Assembly: GCA_016873525.1 (NCBI GenBank)
Contig: VGXD01000057.1
Span: 1-9,889, forward strand
Direction of reading: 5' to 3'
DNA length: 9,889 bases
From: Nitrospira sp.
GTDB taxonomy: Bacteria; Nitrospirota; Nitrospiria; Nitrospirales; Nitrospiraceae
Shown here piece by piece: positions 1 to 6,156 of this stretch. Positions within the stretch are counted from its first letter, which is position 1. Each line of letters begins with the position of its first letter. Under the pieces are notes generated by a model. That model searched no databases. It saw nothing but the letters and a program-made list of their open reading frames with translations, and was not told where the DNA came from. A program made the position numbers and the translations under genes.

Positions 1-60
1 AGAAGTCCCCCGTAAGATTTGTAGGAGTAGTTTATCATGTCGGCTCATTTCTGGCAGCTG

Positions 61-1734
61 TTAGCTCGTGATCGCGCCTTCCGATGCCGACGACACGTGT
101 CTGGCGTATTTGGCCATGACGCCCATGGTGTAGCGCGGGACCGGCGGTTTCCACTTGGCGAGCCGCGCGACGATTTCCTTGACGGAGAGTTCCACGTCCA
201 GCCGGCGCTTGGCCACGTCGAAGACGATCATGTCGCCGTTCTTGAGGGCGGCGATCGGCCCTTTTCTGGAGGCTTCGGGGGCCACGTGGCCGGCCATCAG
301 GCCATGGGTGGCGCCGGAGAAGCGGCCGTCGGTCAGGAGCGCGACCGAGTCGCCCAACCCCTCGCCCACGATCGCGGCCGTTACGCCCAACATCTCGCGC
401 ATGCCCGGTCCGCCAGAGGGGCCTTCGTAGCGGATCACCACCACATCGCCCGCCTTGATCCGTCCGGCCTTGACGGCGGAGAAGGCGTCTTCCTCCCGCT
501 CGAAGACCTTCGCCGGGCCACGGAATTTCATCATCGAATGGCCCGCCACCTTGACGACGCAGCCTTCCGGCGCGAGGTTGCCCTTCAAGATCACCATGCC
601 GCCTGTGGCCTTGATCGGCTGCGACAGGGGCCGCAGGACTTGCTGCCCCGACGTTTCGACCGCGCTCTTGGCTTCCTCACCGATGGTCCGGCCCGTGACG
701 GTCGGTTGCGCACTGTGCAGGATGCCGGCGTCCAGGAGTCTCTTGGCGACCAAAGTCGTTCCGCCGGCCGCATAGAGGTCCGCCGCGGTGAAGCGACCGC
801 CCGGCTTGAGGTCGGCCAGCAGCGGCACCTTCCGGTTGATCTTGTCGAAGTCGTCGATGGACAGCTTCACGCCGGCTTCCTTGGCGACGGCCAGCAGGTG
901 AAGCACCGCGTTGGTGGAGCCGCCGGTCGTGGCCACGGAGGCGATGGCGTTCTCGATGGATTTGCGCGTGATGATCTTGCGCGGGCGCAGGTCGTTCTTC
1001 AGGAGGTCCATGACCATCTTGCCGCAGCGGAAGGCCACGTCGTCCTTGTGCGAATCCATGGCCGGGACGCCGTTCATGCCCATGGGCGAGATGCCCAGGA
1101 ACTCGAAGGCGATGGCCATGGTGTTGGCGGTGAACTGGCCGCCGCAGGCGCCGGGGCCGGGGCAGGCGTGGTCTTCCAGGTCTTTCAGTTCGGCGTTGGA
1201 CATCTTGCCGGCCGAGTGTTTTCCCACCGCTTCGAAGACGTCCTGGATCGTCACGTCATGTCCCTGGAAGGTGCCGGGCATGATGGAGCCGCCGTAGAGC
1301 ATGAGCGAGGGGACGTTCAAGCGGGCCAGGGCCATGACCGTGCCGGGGATCGTCTTGTCGCAGCCGGAGAGGGCGACCACGGCGTCGAACAGATGGCCGC
1401 GCGCGACCAGCTCGATCGAGTCGGCGATGACTTCGCGGCTGATCAGCGAGGCTTTCATCCCCTCGGTGCCCATGGAGATGCCGTCGGACACGGCGATGGT
1501 GTTGTACTCGATCGGCGTGCCGCCGGCTGCGCGGATGCCCGCCTTCACGCGCTCGGACAACCGGCGCAGGTGGTAGTTGCAAGGCATGACCTCGATCCAG
1601 GTGTTGGCGACGCCCACCAGCGGCTTGGTCAGGTCTTCGTCGGTGAAGCCGACGGCTTTGAGCATGGCGCGGGCCGGCGCGCGGCCCGGGCCGTCGAGCA
1701 AAGTGTGGCTTTTGTGTCGGGGGTCGAGCGGCAT
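61..1734 (-). CDS. ilvD: Dihydroxy-acid dehydratase IlvD
   Basis: This enzyme dehydrates 2,3-dihydroxy-isovalerate and 2,3-dihydroxy-3-methylvalerate to the 2-oxo acids that precede valine, leucine and isoleucine, in the cytoplasm. At 557 residues it has the normal family length and looks intact. Visible family motifs are PCNYH (C52), SGCDKTIPG (C125), CPGPGACGGQFTANTM (C191 and C197) and, near the C terminus, LTDGRFSGATHG, which carries the serine proposed as catalytic base. C52, C125 and C197 match the three-cysteine set that binds a [2Fe-2S] cluster in the better-studied homologues, so I infer that cluster type rather than [4Fe-4S]. The chosen ATG has GAGGA six bases upstream. The 119-nt gap to the upstream reductase gene could hold its own promoter, but only a poor candidate is visible. 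No other ilv or leu genes are in the window. A long open frame on the opposite strand is a codon-bias shadow. Confidence 0.98.
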   Translation of the reverse strand: MPLDPRHKSHTLLDGPGRAPARAMLKAVGFTDEDLTKPLVGVANTWIEVMPCNYHLRRLSERVKAGIRAAGGTPIEYNTIAVSDGISMGTEGMKASLISREVIADSIELVARGHLFDAVVALSGCDKTIPGTVMALARLNVPSLMLYGGSIMPGTFQGHDVTIQDVFEAVGKHSAGKMSNAELKDLEDHACPGPGACGGQFTANTMAIAFEFLGISPMGMNGVPAMDSHKDDVAFRCGKMVMDLLKNDLRPRKIITRKSIENAIASVATTGGSTNAVLHLLAVAKEAGVKLSIDDFDKINRKVPLLADLKPGGRFTAADLYAAGGTTLVAKRLLDAGILHSAQPTVTGRTIGEEAKSAVETSGQQVLRPLSQPIKATGGMVILKGNLAPEGCVVKVAGHSMMKFRGPAKVFEREEDAFSAVKAGRIKAGDVVVIRYEGPSGGPGMREMLGVTAAIVGEGLGDSVALLTDGRFSGATHGLMAGHVAPEASRKGPIAALKNGDMIVFDVAKRRLDVELSVKEIVARLAKWKPPVPRYTMGVMAKYARHVSSASEGAITS

Positions 1735-1853
1735 GTCAGTTCCTCATGACTTAGGGCGGATGAAAGGGTTGACGGGTGGAACTGTCTCACAGGAGAGGGG
1801 GGAGGGTCAATATCGGGATCGGGCTTGCGCCAGGGAGTCGATTCGTTAGGCCG

Positions 1854-2591
1854 TTAGGCCTGGGCCAGTTCGTCGGCGCCGTCGTACCATTTTTCTTTAT
1901 GGATCGGGCAGAGCCCCTTCTTGCCGATGAGGGCGGAGACTTCGCTGATCATGCCGCTGTGGCCGCAGAGGTAGACCGCCAGATTGGTTGCCGAGGGCAC
2001 CTGTTCTTCGATCAGCTTGGTGACGCGGCCGGTGGCTCCGGTCCATCCCGGCTCCGGCTGGGAGAGGGTGGTGACGAAGCGGAAGCACGGATGGCGCTTG
2101 GCCAGGGCTTCGAAGACGTCCTGATAATAGAGGTCCCGCTGGCTGCGCAGGCCCCAATAGAGCGTGGTGTTGCGGGAGAAGCCGCGATCGAAGAGGTGGT
2201 CGAGCATGGAGCGAAGGGGGGCGATGCCGGTGCCGGTGGCGACGAAGAGGAGATCGCGCTGGCCCTCGTCTTTTAAATAGAACGAGCCGCCCGGTCCCTT
2301 GAATTGGGTGTCGTCCCCCTCCTTCAAGGAGAACAGATGGGTGGAGCCGGGGCCGCCGGTCACCAGGTTGAGCAGGAGGGTGATCCGGTCCCGCTGGCTG
2401 GGCGGGGAGGCGATCGAATAGGGGCGGGTCACCGGCTTGTTGAACTTCGGGTGCGGGACTTCGAAGGAGACGAACTGCCCCGCCTTGAAGAGGATCTCCG
2501 GCGGGTCGATCAGTTGAAAGCCGATCTCCCGCACGTCATGGGTGAGGTTTCTGATCCGATCGACACGAGCCCGGTACAGTTGGATGGCCAT
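1854..2591 (-). CDS. Ferredoxin-NADP(+) reductase-like FAD/NAD(P)-binding oxidoreductase
   Basis: This is a soluble flavoprotein expected to pass electrons between NAD(P)H and a protein partner such as ferredoxin. Its 245 residues contain an FAD-binding beta-barrel (about 1-110) with RPYS at 56-59 and GPGGSF at 99-104. An NAD(P)-binding domain follows, with GTGIAPL at 120-126 and YLCGH at 207-211. The cysteines are too few and too scattered for a [2Fe-2S] domain, so it resembles the FNR or flavodoxin-reductase type rather than dihydroorotate dehydrogenase subunit K or a phenol-hydroxylase reductase. Its partner cannot be told, because no ferredoxin or oxygenase gene is adjacent. The ATG has no recognisable Shine-Dalgarno sequence, only CACCACCT just upstream, and a terminator-like hairpin ends about ten bases before it. 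At the 3' end the octamer GTTAGGCC is tandemly duplicated (1845-1860 on the plus strand) across the stop codon. The family is sure; the substrate is not. Confidence 0.9.
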   Translation of the reverse strand: MAIQLYRARVDRIRNLTHDVREIGFQLIDPPEILFKAGQFVSFEVPHPKFNKPVTRPYSIASPPSQRDRITLLLNLVTGGPGSTHLFSLKEGDDTQFKGPGGSFYLKDEGQRDLLFVATGTGIAPLRSMLDHLFDRGFSRNTTLYWGLRSQRDLYYQDVFEALAKRHPCFRFVTTLSQPEPGWTGATGRVTKLIEEQVPSATNLAVYLCGHSGMISEVSALIGKKGLCPIHKEKWYDGADELAQA

Positions 2592-2601
2592 AGGTGGTGG
2601 G

Positions 2602-2647
2602 CAAAGACAAGGCCGGCGCAGGCCGATGCAACGGCTCCGCGCCGGCC
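2602..2647 (-). terminator. Terminator-like hairpin between the PepSY gene and the reductase gene
   Basis: On the minus strand a perfect 9-bp GC stem (GGCCGGCGC with GCGCCGGCC, plus-strand 2639-2647 and 2611-2619) continues inward through about six more pairs with one bulged A, closing a loop of about six bases. It is followed by TTGTCTTTG, an interrupted T-tract. It lies just after the PepSY stop codon, as an intrinsic terminator would. The T-tract is weak and the hairpin is only about 19 bases from the next start codon, so it could instead be a partial terminator or attenuator. Confidence 0.5.
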
Positions 2648-2657
2648 CCGGTAAGGC

Positions 2658-3044
2658 TTAGTCTTTTTTGCCCTTGCCCTTCCCTTTGCCCTTGTGTTCT
2701 TTCTTGTCCGCGCCTTTTTCTTCCGTGTCGATCACGGCGCCGCTGTCCGCGTCGATGTGCACTTCCGTCACCTTGTCGTCGGCGCCGACGATTTCCACTT
2801 CCCAGACCGTCTTGTCGTGCTTGCGCTCTAACTCGGCCTCGATGACCTTCCCCGCAACCTTTTCCGTGGCAGTCTTGATGGCTTGCTCGACCGTGACCTT
2901 GGCGGTCTTGGACATTTCCACCGCTTCCTTAGTCTCATCTTTTTCCTTCTTGTCCTTGTTGTCGCTCCAGGCTGGTCCGCTCAACACGAGCACCGACCCC
3001 GCCAGCAGGGCCAATCCGGTCATCATCCGTCCGTTTGTCTTCAT
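2658..3044 (-). CDS. Exported PepSY-domain protein with lysine-rich tail
   Basis: This is a 128-residue secreted or periplasmic protein. Residues 1-27 form a signal peptide with a basic start (MKTNGR), a hydrophobic core (LALLAGSVLVLSG) and a likely cut after PAWS. Residues 28-40 are highly charged. A single PepSY-like domain spans about 45-112: an amphipathic helix around VEQAIKTATEKVAGKVIEAELE, then WEVEIVGADDKVTEVHIDADSG, which is the typical beta-hairpin. The tail is a run of Lys and Gly residues ending KKD. PepSY domains are known as inhibitory or binding modules of the cell envelope, but no specific ligand can be inferred here. The start is fixed by a strong AAGGAGGT six bases before the ATG. 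It lies 50 nt after the LTXXQ gene, so the two are probably one transcript ending at the hairpin downstream. The Lys-rich tail could bind nucleic acid or anionic polymer; that is speculation. Confidence 0.88.
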   Translation of the reverse strand: MKTNGRMMTGLALLAGSVLVLSGPAWSDNKDKKEKDETKEAVEMSKTAKVTVEQAIKTATEKVAGKVIEAELERKHDKTVWEVEIVGADDKVTEVHIDADSGAVIDTEEKGADKKEHKGKGKGKGKKD

Positions 3045-3094
3045 GGCACGACCTCCTTGGTCTTCAGCGGGACCCTCGGCCCCGCGTCTCGTCG

Positions 3095-3727
3095 TTAGTG
3101 CTTGGGCTCCATGGCGCCCGAATCCTTCTTGTGCTCGCCCTTCGCGCCGTGCCCCTTCATCATGCCGTCTTTATGACCCTCTTGGGGCCCGTCCTTGTAT
3201 CGTTGCATCATGGCCTCATGCACCGCCTTGACCCGCTGGCTCTGTTCCGGCGTGAGGAGGGCCATGACGTCCCGCTTGGCCTTGATGGCCGTCAGCCGGA
3301 GCGCGACTTCCTGCATCTCGGCCTGTTTCAGCTTCTCCTCGATGGCGGACAGGTCGCTCTTGTCGTTCTCGATCAAGGCGTGCAGTTCGCGTTCGGCGAC
3401 CATGATGTCGGCCTCGGCCTTGATGCGCGTCTTGTCCAAATCGAGCTGGATGGCTTTCAGCTTGGCGACTTGCTCGTCCGTCAGCCCCATTTCTTTTTGG
3501 GACTGCAGGAGGCCGCGGAGGAGGTGCCCGGTGCTGGCATGGTGGCGGCCCATGCCGTGGCCCTCGTGACCTCCGCAACAGCCGTGCTCTCCGGATCCCT
3601 CATGCCCCTTGCCGTAGCCCTTGCCGTGGCCTTCGTCGGCCCAGGCTGGGGAGAGGCTCACTCCGAGCAAGCCGAGCAGGACCGTCATGGCCAAGAGGCC
3701 GATCGTCGATTTCATTTTCATGTTCAT
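3095..3727 (-). CDS. Periplasmic LTXXQ-motif (Spy/CpxP-like) protein with His/Gly-rich metal-binding-like region
   Basis: This is a 210-residue exported protein. A signal peptide covers residues 1-30 (basic start, hydrophobic LLAMTVLLGLLGVSL, cut after PAWA). Residues 31-68 are Gly/His-rich with eight histidines and a Cys-Cys pair (50-51), which suggests metal binding. Residues 80-178 are helical and charged and contain two LTXXQ signatures, LTDEQ at 82-86 and LTPEQ at 158-162, as in Spy, CpxP and the CnrX-like heavy-metal sensors. The C-terminal 30 residues are again Gly/Lys/His-rich. Known relatives are ATP-independent periplasmic chaperones or metal sensors; which applies here is open. The first of three closely spaced ATGs (MNMKMK) is preferred because AAGGAGG lies four bases before it; the second would be ten bases away. 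The PepSY gene follows after 50 nt and the dnaJ-like gene precedes after 87 nt, which hints at an envelope or metal stress role. Confidence 0.9.
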   Translation of the reverse strand: MNMKMKSTIGLLAMTVLLGLLGVSLSPAWADEGHGKGYGKGHEGSGEHGCCGGHEGHGMGRHHASTGHLLRGLLQSQKEMGLTDEQVAKLKAIQLDLDKTRIKAEADIMVAERELHALIENDKSDLSAIEEKLKQAEMQEVALRLTAIKAKRDVMALLTPEQSQRVKAVHEAMMQRYKDGPQEGHKDGMMKGHGAKGEHKKDSGAMEPKH

Positions 3728-3814
3728 GGTTCCTCCTTAAAATGATGCGTGCCCATCGGGGCCGCTCCGATACAGCTTGCCAGACCTCACTGCCGGAACG
3801 CAAGCCGCGTGAGA

Positions 3815-4846
3815 TCAGCGCTGTTGCGCCCTGCGCAGCAGCTCCGCGCGGGGATCGGGGTGAGGGTGGCGACCGAGTTGTTCGTAGAGCTTGCGGTCCT
3901 CTTCCGAGAGCGCGGGCGGCATGACGATCTGGAGGGTGACGAAGAGATCGCCGTGGCCTCCAGACGCGGTCGGCAGGCCCTTTGCCTTGAGCCGGAGCTT
4001 GCCCTCCGCCTTGCTGCCCGGCGGGACCTTGACCCGCACCGGATCGGTCATGGTCGGCACCAGCACCTCGGCCCCCAGGGCGGCTTCCCAGGGCCAGATG
4101 GGGAGCGTGACGTGGATGTCGCTGCCCTGGCGTCGGAAGACTGTGTCCGATTCGACGTGGACGCGCAAGTAGAGGTCGCCGGGCTTGCCTCCGTGCTGGC
4201 CGGCCTGGCCCTTCCCTCCGACGCGGACCCTGGTGCCGTCCTGGACGCCGGCGGGAATGCGGACCTCGATGGTTTTGGTTTCTGTCTGGCCGCCGGTTCC
4301 CAGGCAGGCGGAACAGGGCCGTCCGCCTCGCTGCCGTCCGGCCCCGCCGCAGGTCGCGCAAGGAACCGGCTCCGAGAGCGTGATGCGCCGCGTCACGCCC
4401 GTCAGGACTTCGTGCAAGGTCAGGCGGACATCGGTTTCCAGGTCCTCCCCTTGCACGGCGAAGGCCCGGCCTGCTTGTCCGCCCCGTGCGCGCTGGCCGA
4501 AGAGGTTCTCGAAGACCTCGCCGAAATCGAACCCTTCCTGGGAGGTCCCGCCAGCCCCGGCCCCTCTGCCGGCGTCGGCCTGGGCGCGGGCTTTCTCGTA
4601 GGCCTCGGCTTCCTGCCAGCGGTGGCCGTAGCGGTCGTATTTTTTTCTGGTCTCGGGGTCGCTCAAGGCTTCGTGGGCGGAGTTGAGTTCCTTGAATTTT
4701 TTTTCCATCTCCGCTTTGCGCGGGCCCGTGTGCAGGTCCGGGTGGTACTGGCGGGCAAGCCGCCGGTAGGCTTTCTTGATCTCATCCTGCGAGGCGGTCT
4801 TGGGGACGCCGAGGACGGTGTAGTAATCGCGCTCCGAATTGGCCAT
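3815..4846 (-). CDS. DnaJ-family (Hsp40) co-chaperone with shortened zinc-finger region
   Basis: This cytoplasmic co-chaperone should stimulate the ATPase of DnaK and deliver client proteins. Its 343 residues comprise a J domain (about 7-71) with the HPD triad at 35-37 and a Gly-rich linker with GFDFGEVFENLFG (about 92-117). The C-terminal peptide-binding beta domains cover about 130-315 and include the family motif PWEAALGAEVLVPT. The zinc-finger insertion has only two CxxCxGxG motifs (CATCGGAG, C163/C166; CSACLGTG, C178/C181) where DnaJ proper has four and CbpA has none. The final CTD region ends soon after VTLQIVMPP with a basic tail. It may therefore be a second DnaJ beside a full-length one elsewhere. 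No clear Shine-Dalgarno sequence precedes the ATG. The TtuA-like gene ends 34 nt upstream, so co-transcription is likely. No dnaK or grpE lies in the window. Confidence 0.93.
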   Translation of the reverse strand: MANSERDYYTVLGVPKTASQDEIKKAYRRLARQYHPDLHTGPRKAEMEKKFKELNSAHEALSDPETRKKYDRYGHRWQEAEAYEKARAQADAGRGAGAGGTSQEGFDFGEVFENLFGQRARGGQAGRAFAVQGEDLETDVRLTLHEVLTGVTRRITLSEPVPCATCGGAGRQRGGRPCSACLGTGGQTETKTIEVRIPAGVQDGTRVRVGGKGQAGQHGGKPGDLYLRVHVESDTVFRRQGSDIHVTLPIWPWEAALGAEVLVPTMTDPVRVKVPPGSKAEGKLRLKAKGLPTASGGHGDLFVTLQIVMPPALSEEDRKLYEQLGRHPHPDPRAELLRRAQQR

Positions 4847-4880
4847 AAGGATCGTTCTAGAGTGCCCGCTCGTCGCCGAT

Positions 4881-5819
4881 TTAGCGCGGGCTGCCCGTTT
4901 TGGCTCGCGCCATCATTTTGCAATAGGAACAGGTCTCGGCGGTCGTGGGCTGGCCGCAGGTGGAACAGGGGCGGAGGCTGGCTTGGTCTTTTTCGGCCAT
5001 CGAGGCGGCGGCCGGTTGCGCCTTCGCCTGCTTCTCCAGGAAGCCGCAGTAGAACGCCTGCTTGGTGCCGGGCGATTCGGTCTCCAGGCGGTTCAGCACT
5101 TCTTTATAGAGGAGCATCTTGGAGCCCTTGGCCATGGGACATTCTTCCACGATGTAGTCGATCCGGTTCAGCACGGCATAGGCGGCGACCTCGCGTTCGG
5201 AAAGCCGGTACAGCGGCTTGACCTTCTTGGCGAAACCCTCCACCGAGGCCGGGAGGCTGGGACTCTGTTTGTCGAGGTACTCCTCCTGCCAGTGCAGCAC
5301 GTTGCCCAGCAGGCGGGCGGCCTCGTCGTCCAGATTGTGGCCGGTGGCCATCACGTCGTAATGGTGCGCGATGGCCGCGCGGTTGAACTGATAGCGTTTG
5401 ATCGTGCCGCAGGCCGAACAGGTCGGGCGGTGGATGAGCATGGCCAACTCGCGGATTCCGGCCCCTTCCTCCTCCTGGACGGTATGCGTCAGGAGCGTGG
5501 CCTGATGGGACGCTCCCACCGTTTCGGCAAACTGCACCGCTTTCTTGCGGGAGGTGGCCGAGTAGCCGCCGATGCCGAGGTCCACGTAGAGGGCGTCGGC
5601 CTTGTAGCCCAGCTTCAGCAGGATGTCCCAGAGGGCCAGGCTGTCCTTGCCGCCGGAGACCGCCACCAGGATGCGGTCCTGGGGAGCGAACATCCGCTCG
5701 CCCTTGATCGCGCGAGCCACCTGCTCGCGGACGAAGGCGTTGAAGCAGACCTTGCAGAAGGCCGCGTTGTGACGCGGCAGTCCGATCACGGCCTTCGTAT
5801 GACATTTTTTGCAATTCAT
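4881..5819 (-). CDS. TtuA/NcsA-family tRNA uridine 2-sulfurtransferase
   Basis: This ATP-dependent tRNA thiolase adenylates a tRNA uridine and replaces its 2-oxygen with sulfur. Its 312 residues show an N-terminal zinc ribbon (C3, C6, C22, C25) and a PP-loop SGGKDS at 55-60. A central CSAC (C134, C137) with ECPM (C227) has the spacing of the three ligands of the [4Fe-4S] cluster in Thermus TtuA. GHNLDDEA lies at 160-167, and a C-terminal zinc ribbon has C285, C288, C297 and C300. All metal-binding and nucleotide-binding residues are present. The double zinc ribbon separates it from TtcA (which thiolates cytidine 32) and from MnmA. Thermus TtuA modifies position 54, while the Ncs6/NcsA branch modifies wobble U34; which target applies here is unresolved. 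The gene 81 nt upstream encodes a ubiquitin-like sulfur carrier, its expected sulfur donor. No clear Shine-Dalgarno sequence is visible before the ATG. Confidence 0.92.
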   Translation of the reverse strand: MNCKKCHTKAVIGLPRHNAAFCKVCFNAFVREQVARAIKGERMFAPQDRILVAVSGGKDSLALWDILLKLGYKADALYVDLGIGGYSATSRKKAVQFAETVGASHQATLLTHTVQEEEGAGIRELAMLIHRPTCSACGTIKRYQFNRAAIAHHYDVMATGHNLDDEAARLLGNVLHWQEEYLDKQSPSLPASVEGFAKKVKPLYRLSEREVAAYAVLNRIDYIVEECPMAKGSKMLLYKEVLNRLETESPGTKQAFYCGFLEKQAKAQPAAASMAEKDQASLRPCSTCGQPTTAETCSYCKMMARAKTGSPR

Positions 5820-5829
5820 GATCGTGCCA

Positions 5830-5900
5830 AAGTCTGAAAGTCATCAAGTCTGAAAGTCGGTTTGAGGAGAAGACTTTAGGACTTTCGACTTTCCAACTTT
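5830..5900. repeat. Palindromic GACTTTC/GAAAGTC repeat tract between the sulfur-carrier and ttuA-like genes
   Basis: The 13-mer AAGTCTGAAAGTC occurs twice (5830-5842 and 5846-5858). It is followed by several copies of its near reverse complement, GACTTT, GGACTTTC and GACTTTCC (5872-5895). Opposed copies can pair: 5853-5858 with 5872-5877, then after a 2x2 internal loop 5846-5850 with 5880-5884, around a 13-nt loop. The tract is visibly richer in A+T than its surroundings and fills almost the whole gap between the two genes. It may be a transcript-stabilising or attenuating hairpin, or a copy of a dispersed intergenic repeat. It lacks a T-tract, so it is not a standard terminator. Confidence 0.7.
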
Positions 5901-6098
5901 CTAACTTCCTCCGGAAATCACCGGCCTGATCTCCACCGCATCGTCATCCTTGAGGAATTCGTCTTCCGTGACGAGTTCGTCTCGCCGGATGACCAGGTGG
6001 GCCTCCGCCACCAGGTTCAGGTCGCGGAGCAGCTCCTTGACCCGTTTGGGGCCCTTCACCTCGACGAGCCGTTCGGGATGGCTGAGTTGGACTTTCAT
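5901..6098 (-). CDS. ThiS/MoaD/TtuB-like ubiquitin-fold sulfur carrier protein
   Basis: This is a 65-residue beta-grasp sulfur carrier. Members of the family are activated at a C-terminal Gly-Gly by an E1-like enzyme and carry sulfur as a thiocarboxylate. Visible family traits are the small size, the N-terminal beta strand MKVQL, the helix VKELLRDLNL, the segment EAHLVIRRDELVTEDEFLKDDDAVEIRPVISGG typical of ThiS/TtuB folds, and a terminal Gly-Gly at 63-64. One extra residue, Ser65, follows the Gly-Gly, so the acceptor carboxylate is masked unless it is removed. The TtuA-like gene 81 nt downstream makes a TtuB-like role in tRNA thiolation the best guess. A thiamine (ThiS), molybdopterin (MoaD) or sulfur-amino-acid role cannot be excluded, since no thiG, moaE or cysM neighbour is present. 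No Shine-Dalgarno sequence is visible, and no earlier in-frame start was found close upstream. Confidence 0.85.
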   Translation of the reverse strand: MKVQLSHPERLVEVKGPKRVKELLRDLNLVAEAHLVIRRDELVTEDEFLKDDDAVEIRPVISGGS

Positions 6099-6156
6099 GG
6101 GGCGATGATAGGCCCGTGAGACCGCAATTGCAACGATCGCATAGGGCTGACGGCTC

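Noticed and set aside
1..60. A possible ilvD terminator or a further gene at the left edge.
   Set aside because: No hairpin with a T-tract and no coding frame with family features is visible in these 60 bases.
37..1749. A 570-codon open frame on the plus strand opposite ilvD, with an AGGAG nine bases before its ATG.
   Set aside because: It is the antisense shadow of a complete, highly conserved ilvD. Its translation is rich in His, Asp, Gly and Arg, typical of reverse-strand frames in GC-rich DNA, and shows no recognisable domain.
1780..1810. TTGACC on the minus strand (plus 1805-1810) as the -35 box of an ilvD promoter.
   Set aside because: The hexamer 18 bases downstream, GACAGT, matches the -10 consensus in only three of six positions, too weak to call.
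3749..5837. Two plus-strand open frames (490 and 332 codons) opposite the dnaJ-like and ttuA-like genes.
   Set aside because: Both lie antisense to intact genes with clear motifs and have low-complexity translations without family signatures.
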